21,228 bases of DNA from an uncultured Fretibacterium sp. GTDB lineage: Bacteria > Synergistota > Synergistia > Synergistales > Aminobacteriaceae. The position numbers and the translations under genes were made by a program. Below, piece by piece: positions 6,452 to 14,084 of the stretch (positions are counted from its first letter, which is position 1; each line of letters begins with the position of its first letter). The stretch spans positions 1-21,228 of the forward strand of contig NZ_CALHIQ010000120.1 of NCBI RefSeq assembly GCF_938030725.1. The letters run 5' to 3'. Under the pieces are notes generated by a model that had not been told where the DNA came from, searched no databases, and worked only from the letters and a program-made list of their open reading frames with translations.

Positions 6452-8284
6452 TTGAGTCGTCTCAGCATCATCACGAACAACCAGGCCCAGGCGACGGTCG
6501 AGTCCCTCTACAAGGACCTCGAACGCCGGATCATCGCAAGCCCGCCTGGGATCTGTCCGCTGGACCTGGCCAGCAGCTTTCTGAAGCTCTGCGCCGCACA
6601 GACCTGCGGCAAGTGCGTTCCCTGCCGGGTGGGGCTGCCGCAGCTTGAGCGCCTCATCGAGGACATCCTGGACGGCCGGGGGACGCTGGACACCATCGGC
6701 CTGATCGAGCGCACGGCGGAGGCCATCTACGACTCCGCGGACTGTGCCATCGGGTTTGAGGCCGCCTCCATGGTCCTGAAGGGGGTCCGTGGGTTCCGCG
6801 ACGACTACGTGGAGCACGTCACCAAGGGGCGATGCACCTTCGGGCTCTCGCAGCCGGTGCCCTGCGTTTCGCTCTGCCCCGCCCACGTGGACGTTCCGGG
6901 CTACGTGGCCCTCGTCGCCGCGGAGCGCTACCAGGACGCCGTCCGCCTCATCCGGAAGGACAACCCCTTCCCCACCGTCTGCGCCATGGTCTGCGAGCAC
7001 CCCTGCGAGCGGCGCTGCCGCCGCAACATGGTGGACGACTCCATAAACATCCGAGGCCTGAAGCTTTATGCGGTGGAGCACGCGGGGGAGGTCCCCATCG
7101 AGAAGAAGGCCCCCGGCACGGGCAAGCGGGTGGCCATCGTGGGCGGCGGCCCCAGCGGCATCACGGCGGCCTACTACCTCGCCCTGATGGGACACGAGCC
7201 GGAGATATTCGAGCAGAGGAAGCACCTGGGCGGCATGCTGCGCTACGGCATCCCCGCTTACCGCCTGCCGCGCGAGGCGCTGGACGGCGAGATCGAGGCG
7301 CTGCTCTCCGCGGGGGTCAAGGTCCACCTGGAAACCTCCATCGGACCGGACTACCCGCTCGAAAAACTGCGCGGCGAGTTCGACGCCGTCTACATCGCCA
7401 TCGGTGCCCACATCGACAAGCCCCTCGACATACCGGGCGAGGACGCAAAGGGCGTCGTTTCCGCCGTTTCCATCCTGCGCCGGATCGGCGACGACGACTA
7501 TCCGGACCTGAAGGGCAGGGACGTGGTGGTCATCGGCGGCGGCAACGTGGCCATGGATTGCGCGCGGTCCGCGCTGCGCCTTGGCGCCAGGAACGTGGAC
7601 ATGGTCTACCGCCGGCGCAAGGCGGACATGACGGCGCTGGCCGAGGAGGTCGAGGCCACGGAGGTCGAGGGCTGCCAAATCTACGAGCTGGCGACGCCCC
7701 TGCGCGTCGAGGTGGACGAGGCTGGACATGCGAAGGCCCTGTGGATTCAGCAGCAGATGATCAGCGCCATCAAGGGCGGTCGTCCCACCCCGCGGCCCGC
7801 GAGCACCGAGCCGACGCGCCTGGACTGCGACCTCCTGATCGTGGCCGTGGGACAAGGCATCGAGTCCAAGGAGTTTGAAAAGGAGGGCGTGGCCGTCCGA
7901 AGGGGAAGCATTGCCTCCCTGGACAGCGAGGAGGTGTCCGGTATGCCAGGCATCTTCGCCGGCGGGGACTGCGTTTCCGGGCCGGCTACCGTCATCCGGG
8001 CCATCGCCGCGGGCAAGGTCGCTGCGGCCAACATCGACGAGTACCTGGGCTTCCACCACGTCATTCAGGTTCCGGTGGACATCCCAACGCCCGCGCCCCA
8101 CAACAGGACGCCCTGCGGCCGCGTGAACCTGCGGGAACGTCCCGTTCCGGAGCGCGTTGGGGACTTTGAGAAGGTGGAGTGCGGCATGAGCCTTGAGGAG
8201 GCACAACAGGAGTCCCACCGCTGCCTGCGCTGCGACCACTACGGATTTGGAGTTTTCAAAGGAGGCCGTCAGCTGAAATGGTAA
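6452..8284 (+). CDS. NuoF-like 4Fe-4S / GltD-like FAD-NAD(P) oxidoreductase, hydrogenase-linked
   Basis: A cytoplasmic redox protein of about 610 residues built from two parts. Residues ~1-110 resemble the C-terminal 4Fe-4S region of NuoF/HydB, with CGKCVPCRVG plus a later Cys in DSADCAIG (about residues 52, 55, 58 and 98). The rest resembles the glutamate synthase small subunit and NfnB: a cysteine-rich N part (CVSLCPAHVDVPGYV, then CAMVCEHPCERRC), an FAD motif VAIVGGGPSGITAAYY, LGGMLRYGIPAYRLP, a second dinucleotide motif VVVIGGGNVAMDCARSALR, and the final FAD contact GIFAGGDCVSGPATV. It lacks the NuoF FMN/NADH domain, so NAD(P)H oxidation would occur at the GltD-like part. I prefer the TTG at 6452 because AAGGGAG (6437-6443) is eight bases upstream; the GTG at 6443 overlaps that site. 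Its stop overlaps the hydrogenase start by seven bases. It probably passes electrons between NAD(P)H and the hydrogenase. Confidence 0.88.
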   Translation: MSRLSIITNNQAQATVESLYKDLERRIIASPPGICPLDLASSFLKLCAAQTCGKCVPCRVGLPQLERLIEDILDGRGTLDTIGLIERTAEAIYDSADCAIGFEAASMVLKGVRGFRDDYVEHVTKGRCTFGLSQPVPCVSLCPAHVDVPGYVALVAAERYQDAVRLIRKDNPFPTVCAMVCEHPCERRCRRNMVDDSINIRGLKLYAVEHAGEVPIEKKAPGTGKRVAIVGGGPSGITAAYYLALMGHEPEIFEQRKHLGGMLRYGIPAYRLPREALDGEIEALLSAGVKVHLETSIGPDYPLEKLRGEFDAVYIAIGAHIDKPLDIPGEDAKGVVSAVSILRRIGDDDYPDLKGRDVVVIGGGNVAMDCARSALRLGARNVDMVYRRRKADMTALAEEVEATEVEGCQIYELATPLRVEVDEAGHAKALWIQQQMISAIKGGRPTPRPASTEPTRLDCDLLIVAVGQGIESKEFEKEGVAVRRGSIASLDSEEVSGMPGIFAGGDCVSGPATVIRAIAAGKVAAANIDEYLGFHHVIQVPVDIPTPAPHNRTPCGRVNLRERPVPERVGDFEKVECGMSLEEAQQESHRCLRCDHYGFGVFKGGRQLKW

Positions 8285-9998
8285 ACGTCACGATCAACGA
8301 CAAGGCGATTCAGGTCCCCGAGGGAACGACGATCCTGGAGGCCGCCCAGATGAACCACATCGCGATCCCGCACCTGTGCTTTTTGAAGGGGCTCAACGAG
8401 ATCGGAGCCTGCCGCGTCTGTGCCGTAGAGGTCGAGGGATTGGAGAAGCTGGTCCCCGCGTGCAACAACGCGGCCGAGGAGGGCATGGTCATCCGAACCC
8501 CCCCAAGGTTCGCCAGGCCCGCCGCGTCAACGTGGAGCTCCTGCTCTCTCAGCACAACGCGCGCTGCGCCGAATGTACGCGGTCCGGCAACTGCGCCCTG
8601 CAGACCATCGCCAACGACCTAGGCATCCTGACCTCGCCCTACCACGAGGACCAGCCGGACTTCAAGTGGGACACGAGCTTCCCCCTCATCCGCGACGCGC
8701 AGAAGTGCATTAAATGTATGCGCTGCGTTCAGGTGTGCGACAAGATTCAGGACATGCACGTCTGGGACCTCTCCAAAACGGGCTCTCGAACCACGGTGGA
8801 CTGCTCCGGCAACAAGACCATCACCGAGGCCAGCTGCAGCATCTGCGGCCAGTGCATCACCCACTGCCCCGTGGGAGCCCTCTACGAGCGCGACGACACG
8901 AAGGAGGTCCTGCACGCGCTGGCGGACCGCGACAAGATCGTCGTCGCCTCCCTGGCGCCCGCCGTCCGCTCCTCCTGGGGCGAGGCGCTGGGCCTCACGC
9001 ACGAGGAGGCCAGTGCAAACCGTCTGGTCGCGGCGCTCCGAGCCATCGGCTTCGACTACGTCTTCGACACGGACTTCTCGGCGGACCTCACCATCATGGA
9101 GGAGGGCAGCGAGTTCGTCCAAATGCTGAAGGACGCTCCGGCCGAGCGCTTCCCCCTCTTCACCTCCTGCTGTCCGGGATGGGTGCGCTTCGCCAAGATG
9201 GAGTACCCGGACTTGGTCCCCCTGCTCTCCAGCGCCAAGTCCCCCCAGCAGATGTTCGGCGCCATCCTGAAGTCCTGGTACGCGAAGATCCTGAACGTCG
9301 AGCCGGGCCGCATCTACAACGTTTCCTTCATGCCGTGTACGGCAAAGAAGTACGAGTGCGGCGTTTCCGTGATGAACGGGTCCGGCGTGCGCGACGTGGA
9401 CGTCGTCCTGACCGTCCGCGAGCTGGATCGCCTGCTGCGGTCGGAGAGCATCGACCTGAGATCTTTGGAGGAGGAGGAGTTCGACCTGCCCCTCGGCCTC
9501 GGAAGCGGCGCAGGCGTGATCTTCGGGACCACGGGAGGCGTCATGGAGGCCGCTCTGCGCAGCGCCTACTTCCTTGTCACGGGCAAGAACCCTGACCCGG
9601 ACGCCTTCCAGGGGGTGCGCAACTACAAGGGAAGCTGGCAGGAAGCCCGGTTCGACATCGCGGGCCGGTCGCTGAACGTCGCCGTGGCCCACGGGCTGAA
9701 GAACGTGCGCCAGCTCTGCGAGGCCATCCGAAACCGGGAGGTCCGGTACGACTTCGTCGAGATGATGGCCTGCCCAACGGGGTGCGCCGGCGGCGGCGGC
9801 CAGCCCATCCACGACGGGATCGAGATGGGAGAGGAGCGCGGACGCCTGCTGCTGAACCTGGACCAAAAGGCCCCCATCCGCTTCTCCCACGAGAACCCCT
9901 CCATCGTGCAGTGCTACGACGACTACCTGGGCAAGCCCCTCAGCGAGCGTTCGCACCACCTGCTGCACACCGACCAGGCTCGTTGGGAGCTGTGGTAG
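8278..9998 (+). CDS. hydA: [FeFe] hydrogenase, modular catalytic subunit, frame broken at a C7 run
   Basis: Makes or consumes H2 at the H-cluster. With one base restored in the C run at 8498-8504, the product is 573 residues, the size of clostridial CpI, with the full cluster series: 2Fe-2S (C34, C45, C48, C62), His-ligated 4Fe-4S (H93, C97, C100, C106), two ferredoxin-type 4Fe-4S sites (CIKCMRCVQVC and CSICGQCITHCP), then the H-cluster motifs TSCCPGW (296-302), MPCTAKKYE (from 352) and MACPTGCAGGGGQP (497-510). Every expected ligand is present. As given, the first frame leaves the family sequence after IRTP and stops at 8622; the rest continues in the -1 frame to 9998. GGAGG at 8261-8265 precedes the ATG. 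The linked GltD-like partner matches what I recall of group A2 ('glutamate synthase-linked') [FeFe] hydrogenases. Confidence 0.93.
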
Positions 9999-10076
9999 GC
10001 TGAGGCCCGGTCAACGAGCCGGCGGCGGCGCACTGCCGGCCAACCCACACGGCAGCGCGCCGCGTCCAAAAACGTC

Positions 10077-10108
10077 AAAAAAGCGGAGGGGCAGCAGCCC
10101 TCCGCTTT
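10077..10108. terminator. Bidirectional terminator between hydrogenase and lipoprotein genes
   Basis: A 10-bp perfect stem (10081-10090 with 10098-10107) has a seven-base loop. On the minus strand it is followed by a run of six T (opposite 10077-10082), ideal for the convergent lipoprotein gene; on the plus strand it is followed only by TTT. The rest of 9999-10226 holds an imperfect GC-rich hairpin at about 10027-10062 and nothing else I recognise. Confidence 0.8.
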
Positions 10109-10226
10109 CGTCTGTCCTCCGCCCGCGTTCGCCGACGCCTTATCTCACCGCCCCACTGACGACCGGCCGTGGCCTTTCACAAGGACGAACGCCGACGCAG
10201 TCATCATCCAATGCAGCGTCGCGCCC

Positions 10227-11214
10227 TTACGACCACCTCTCGATCTTGTACTGCAGATCGTATCGATACAGGACGCCCTTCTCGTGCAGGTTGCCCTTCT
10301 CGTGGATCAGGAAGTACGCGGGGGTCTTCGGGTCGATGATCTCCATCGTGCTGCCGTCTTCGAAGGAGATCTTCGTCCCGTACTCGCCCTTCGTCCCCTT
10401 GCAGGGCGTATCCGCCTTGTGTCCGGTCTTGAACCCCTTCCTGGAGGCCCCTCTCCCCGGACGCCCAATTCAAGGTCTGCAGGATCATCACCTCTCCGGC
10501 GTACGGGCTGGGCGGACGGATGTACGTGCAGGTCAACAAGGACGTCGATTTGAGGACCATCTCGTGGACGTCACCGTTGGGACCGACGAAGGTGCCGCGG
10601 CCGTCGTAGGGCCTCCAGTTGCCGTTAAGCCTGGCGAGGTCGACAGGCCCCCCCGGCGCGGGGGAAGGTCCGGGGTTGAGGTCGGGGTTCGGCGCAGGCT
10701 CCGGCGACAGCGCAGAATTTATGCGCCGGAGCGTATACCGAAGCTCCCTGATCCTTCCCCGCTCCATCGTCGTTCCCTTTTCCACGACCTTAAGGGTCTC
10801 ACTGTCCACGACCGTAAAGGTCATGCTTCCGGACGTCTCCCCGGTCTCCTTGAACTTGAGGGTAAGGACGTCTGCAGCGCTTTCCCTGGCCTCCAAAAAC
10901 GCGTTCGAAGCGTACTCCTTCTCGCTCCCGAAGTACTCGACGGACAGGGCGACCTGAGAGCTGGGAAGGATCTTCACTCGAACGTCCTCCCCCTCCACGG
11001 ACTCCTCGCTCCCCTCCATGAGGAGGGTCCCCGCCGCATCCTCTGCCCTCCACTCCCCCCTGAAGTCCTCGAGGCGGTAGCCCCCCGGATCGGGGGTGGG
11101 GGTGGGCTTCCCCCCTCCCTTATCGCCTCAGCCTCCGCCGCCGCACCCCCCCAGGGACAGCAGCGCCGCGACCAGCAGCACGATCAGAACGCGAGACCAT
11201 TCAAAACGACGCAT
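10227..11214 (-). pseudogene. Two-domain lipoprotein gene broken by an in-frame TGA and a frameshift
   Basis: AAGGAGG nine bases before the ATG at 11214 opens a lipoprotein signal: MRRFEWSR, a hydrophobic core, and the lipobox LGGC followed by four glycines. The next codon is TGA (opposite 11128-11130). The same frame then continues with GDKGGGKPTPTPDPGG and a long open stretch. A first domain starts YRLEDFRGEWRAEDAAGT; a proline-rich linker (PEPAPNPDLNPGPSPAPGG) leads to a second domain that starts DLARLNGNWRPYDGRGT. The similar openings suggest an internal duplication. Near the C runs at 10448-10458 the coding sense moves by one base, and the new frame ends naturally in a TAA at 10227 after YRYDLQYKIERWS. 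Removing one G restores this tail. No family recognised. Two lesions suggest a decaying gene or sequencing errors; the role is unknown. Confidence 0.6.
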
Positions 11215-11257
11215 ACACCAACTCCTCCTTTCTGAATCATTCAAACGATCTTCCAAA

Positions 11258-11286
11258 ATTTTACAGAAACAATCTCCGCGTTACAA
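11258..11286 (-). promoter_or_regulatory. Sigma70-type promoter for the lipoprotein gene
   Basis: On the minus strand TTGTAA (opposite 11281-11286), a 17-base spacer and TAAAAT (opposite 11258-11263) give a good promoter about 44 bases upstream of the lipoprotein ATG. Confidence 0.55.
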
Positions 11287-11300
11287 TCCCGCGGTCGCCC

Positions 11301-11594
11301 TCAACGCATCCCCATGCGCAGCCCCATCCCCACGAGCAGTAGCTGAAACGACGGGGACAGCAGCAGGGAGATGACGCCGATGATGATGCCAATGACGCCG
11401 AGAGCCACCTGCTTCTTGAAGGCTGCGACGAGCCCCAACAGGACCCCAAGGGGCGCGAACACGAGCGCGGCCAGGAAGATGCTGACGATGCTGCATACGA
11501 TGCTGCAGATGCCCAGGGCGTTGCTCTGAGCCGGCGCCGCCACCGTCTGTCCCTTCTCCGCTCCATTCACCTGATTCACTCCGTTCTCCGACAT
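11301..11594 (-). CDS. Small membrane protein, unknown function
   Basis: A 97-residue protein with a short polar N terminus (about 25 residues, Asn/Gln/Ala-rich) and then two to three hydrophobic segments: ALGICSIVCSIVSIFLAALV, APLGVLLGLVAAF and a longer one over VALGVIGIIIGVISLLL. The glycine-rich two-helix layout resembles small DUF4190-like membrane proteins, but I cannot assign a family with confidence. AAGGAGAG (opposite 11602-11608) precedes the ATG. It is transcribed divergently from the Clp-containing operon, from a promoter that carries the same 12-bp box as the operon's own promoter. Confidence 0.75.
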   Translation of the reverse strand: MSENGVNQVNGAEKGQTVAAPAQSNALGICSIVCSIVSIFLAALVFAPLGVLLGLVAAFKKQVALGVIGIIIGVISLLLSPSFQLLLVGMGLRMGMR

Positions 11595-11652
11595 ACCAAT
11601 CTCTCCTTTCGTTTTGTGGGGGCCTTTGTGCCCCTGCCTGCGTTACGCCCAT

Positions 11653-11691
11653 AATTTATCGCGAGGGCGTCCACGTTGCAAATGCGTTTGA
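11653..11691 (-). promoter_or_regulatory. Promoter for the small membrane protein with an upstream 12-bp box
   Basis: On the minus strand TTGCAA (opposite 11676-11681), 17 bases and TAAATT (opposite 11653-11658) form a good promoter. The box TCAAACGCATTT (minus strand, opposite 11680-11691) abuts and slightly overlaps the -35 element. The identical box lies on the plus strand at 11759-11770. Confidence 0.5.
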
Positions 11692-11758
11692 TCGCCTCCC
11701 CGATTCCCCCGCAAAAAAGCAGAAAAACCGGAGGCCAGGCCGGCGCAGCCTCCCCAGT

Positions 11759-11797
11759 TCAAACGCATTTTGCCGAACGTTAAGGCGCGGATATACT
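11759..11797 (+). promoter_or_regulatory. Promoter for the VirD4-like/AAA/ClpP operon with an upstream 12-bp box
   Basis: TTGCCG at 11770-11775, a 16-base spacer and TATACT at 11792-11797 lie 65 bases before the first start codon. TCAAACGCATTT at 11759-11770 abuts the -35, exactly as its copy does at the divergent promoter. The core AAACGCATTT is itself nearly palindromic (8 of 10 positions), as a dimeric regulator's site would be. Confidence 0.5.
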
Positions 11798-11861
11798 TCG
11801 GGCTGCAACGACAAACACCCGCCGCACGAGGCTGCGGGGAAAAAAGGGAGGGTCTATTGCA

Positions 11862-13244
11862 ATGGAACGCTGTGACGGCAACCTGCTGCTCCTCGGCGAC
11901 GATGAGGAGAAGCAGAAAACATGCGAGAGGCTGATCCGTACCTGGAGTGGACGGGAGGGCGCCCTGGTGGTCTTCGACTCCAGGGGATGGAGCGAGGAGT
12001 ACGGCGATGGGCATCTCGCGGCATCCGGCGCGGGCAACGTCCCCGATTACCTGCAGCCCGTGCTGCAGCACCCTGAGCTGGGCGCGACCCCCGGCGCAGC
12101 CGCCGAGTACCTGGCCCCGATCTGCACGCCAAAATCTTTCAGGCTGAACGTAACAAACGATGAGTTCTGGGAGAACATGGCGTTCCAGACCAACGCCCAG
12201 TACCTGGAGTACCAGGTTGCGCTCCTGAAGCAGGAGGACGACGGACACACCCTCCGCACGGCGGCGAAGAGGCACAGGCTCCTGCTGGAGGGGATGGAGG
12301 CAATCGCTCTTAGCAACAAAGATGAAATCGAAGGCCAGATCAAAAAAATCAAGGAGGAGTCGGCCGCCGATCAAGGGCTCAACCCCAAGATATTCTCTGA
12401 GGACGACCCCTTCGATCCCGCATGGAAGCCGGTACTCCGCAGCCGATCGGTACTCTCCAGCCCGCCCCAGGGGCAAGGCGCTCCAAAGGAGGCCCGGCAG
12501 GAAATTAAAGCGCTGGGGGCCATGGGGCTCTTCCAGTACACCACCGCTCCCTTCAAGGGGACGCTCATGGGAAAGGGAGGGACACAGGGCGGACACTTGG
12601 CACTCTCGGTACTTCGCACGGCTCAGGCGCAGCACTCCTCCCTGGCGGCGCTTTTCAACGCCATGATTCGGGCGGAAAAGCGGGCGAAGCTCCTGTCCGG
12701 CGCCCCATTCGGCGTCGAAGAATTCGTCCGCACCCCAACGAAGGCCCTCTTCGTTCCAGCGCTGCGCAATCCGGAAGCGAACGCCGGCCTGGCCCGGGTA
12801 GCGCTGGCGGGACTTTGTGCGGCCGCCGACGCCCAGGAGCGCCGGGTGACGTTCCTCGTGCCGGACCTGGAACGGTGGGGACTGTGGCGGGGGCTCCTTC
12901 ACGTGCTGGACGTCTTTCCTGAGAGCGTGCGCTTCATCGTCGGGTACGGCGACCTCTACGCGCTGAGGCAGGCGCTGGGACAGGAGCGCAGGGATGAAGT
13001 CCTCAGCCAGCTCCTGCCCCATGCCGACGCGGTGGCCTGGCACCACACTCAGGACCCGATGCTGAACGACGTCTTCAAAGAAAGGTTCTCGAACAAGGTT
13101 CGAGTCTGCGAGCTGAACATGCTTGAGGGGTACGTCGCGTGGGAGCGGAGGGGAAGGAAACTCGAATTCATCCCGGAGGATGACTTGTCGGAGCCTGAGC
13201 GCCTCGGTCCGACCGAGGACGCTCTGGCAGAAAGGAGCGTTTGA
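11862..13244 (+). CDS. VirD4/TraG-like protein with degenerate nucleotide-binding motifs
   Basis: A 460-residue protein, first of the operon; AGGGAGGG at 11845-11852 fixes the start. The opening strand NLLLLGDDEEKQKT (residues 7-20) sits where a P-loop would be, but GxxGxGKT is absent, and ALVVFDSRGW (34-43) resembles the segment after the P-loop of type IV coupling proteins (usually DPKGE). FWENMAFQTNAQYLEYQVALL and the later TKALFVPALRNPEAN, VTFLVPDLERWGLWRGLL and FIVGYGDLYALRQALG resemble the corresponding helices and the Walker B/ATPase core strands of VirD4/TraG, again without the catalytic DE. I infer a pseudo-ATPase, perhaps a scaffold or substrate-recruiting protein. No transmembrane segment is evident. 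The family assignment is by eye only and could be wrong; the gene itself is real (long frame, ribosome-binding site, tight operon). Confidence 0.6.
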   Translation: MERCDGNLLLLGDDEEKQKTCERLIRTWSGREGALVVFDSRGWSEEYGDGHLAASGAGNVPDYLQPVLQHPELGATPGAAAEYLAPICTPKSFRLNVTNDEFWENMAFQTNAQYLEYQVALLKQEDDGHTLRTAAKRHRLLLEGMEAIALSNKDEIEGQIKKIKEESAADQGLNPKIFSEDDPFDPAWKPVLRSRSVLSSPPQGQGAPKEARQEIKALGAMGLFQYTTAPFKGTLMGKGGTQGGHLALSVLRTAQAQHSSLAALFNAMIRAEKRAKLLSGAPFGVEEFVRTPTKALFVPALRNPEANAGLARVALAGLCAAADAQERRVTFLVPDLERWGLWRGLLHVLDVFPESVRFIVGYGDLYALRQALGQERRDEVLSQLLPHADAVAWHHTQDPMLNDVFKERFSNKVRVCELNMLEGYVAWERRGRKLEFIPEDDLSEPERLGPTEDALAERSV

Positions 13245-13245
13245 G

Positions 13246-14067
13246 ATGAGGCTGAAGGTTCTTCCCCCCAACTGCAGGAAATTCGGAAAGGAGCTGTCCG
13301 ACCCCGATAACTTCCAGCAGGGCCTGCTGGTCGACGAAAAACTTTTGGAGAGGCTGACGGGGATTCTGATGCAATCCGACCACAACAACATCGCCCTGGT
13401 CGGGGACCCTGGGGTCGGCAAGACGGCCACGGTCCAAGCGCTCGGTCAGTTCCTCGTCCGGACGAACCAGAGTTTCAGGCTTGCGGAGATCGACCTGAAC
13501 CTGCTTTTTGCCGAATGTCCCACGTATTCGGAGCAGGGGCTGAGGCTGAAGCATCTGTTCCGTGAGGCGGAGGAGCACTCGATCGTCCTGTTCTTCGACG
13601 AAGGGCATCGGCTGTGCAACGATCACGGCAGCAACAGCATCGCCAACATCGTGAAGCCGCTCGTCACGAACCCCAGGCTTCAGTTGATCCTGGCGACGAC
13701 GTGCGAGGAGTACCAGCGCTACATCACCACCGACAGGGCGTTTCGCCGCCGGTTCCGGGAGCTGGAGGTGACCGAGCCCAACGCGGAGGATACGGCCCGC
13801 ATCCTGGAGAGCGTGGCTAAGGTGCGCTACAAGGACATTGTGTTCGAGGACGGGGTCTTCGCCTTCATCGCAGAGCTCAGCCAATCGATCATGGAGGAGC
13901 GATACAACCCGGACAAGAGCCTGGAGGTCCTGGACGCGGCAAGCGGCCGACACCGTCTTCTGACCCCGGGCGCCGCGCTGAACGTGGACGAGGTGAGGAC
14001 GACGGTGCAGGAACAGTTTTTCGGAGCGGAACCCAGGGTGGGATTCCGTGGGCCCCATGGACTATAA
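13246..14067 (+). CDS. Single-domain AAA+ ATPase related to ClpB/ClpC D1
   Basis: A 273-residue ATPase, probably an unfoldase or remodelling factor. Motifs: Walker A GDPGVGKT (53-60), Walker B IVLFFDEGH (113-121), sensor 1 in LATTCEEYQRYI (139-150), and the arginine-finger region DRAFRRRF (153-160). ATTCEEYQRYITTDRAFRRRF parallels the ClpB/ClpC D1 segment at the same place, and RYNPDKSLEVLDAAS (219-233) parallels the Clp 'LPDKAIDLLDEA' motif. There is no Clp N domain, middle coiled coil or second AAA domain. The extreme C terminus contains RVGFRGP (264-270), reminiscent of the [ILV]-G-[FL] loop by which Clp ATPases dock on ClpP, though not in its usual place. AAAGGAG at 13231-13237 precedes the ATG; the stop of the upstream gene is one base away. 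It lies 17 bases before clpP. Confidence 0.88.
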   Translation: MRLKVLPPNCRKFGKELSDPDNFQQGLLVDEKLLERLTGILMQSDHNNIALVGDPGVGKTATVQALGQFLVRTNQSFRLAEIDLNLLFAECPTYSEQGLRLKHLFREAEEHSIVLFFDEGHRLCNDHGSNSIANIVKPLVTNPRLQLILATTCEEYQRYITTDRAFRRRFRELEVTEPNAEDTARILESVAKVRYKDIVFEDGVFAFIAELSQSIMEERYNPDKSLEVLDAASGRHRLLTPGAALNVDEVRTTVQEQFFGAEPRVGFRGPHGL

Positions 14068-14084
14068 TTTAGGGAGGAACGATC

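Noticed and set aside
6362..8239. 625-residue minus-strand open frame opposite the GltD-like gene
   Set aside because: His/Val/Leu/Gly-rich antisense composition, with a clear family protein on the plus strand.
11128..11130. In-frame TGA of the lipoprotein as a selenocysteine codon
   Set aside because: It lies in a glycine-rich spacer beside the lipobox, not at a redox site, and the G/C tracts downstream would fold nonspecifically. A second lesion in the same gene makes decay or sequencing error more likely.
11700..11760. Possible terminator in the minus direction (GC-rich dyad followed by T runs)
   Set aside because: The stem is only four exact pairs and no minus-strand gene reads into it.
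11643..13430. 595-residue minus-strand open frame opposite the VirD4-like gene
   Set aside because: It would run through the divergent promoter region and has antisense-like composition; the plus frame has promoter, ribosome-binding site and operon context.
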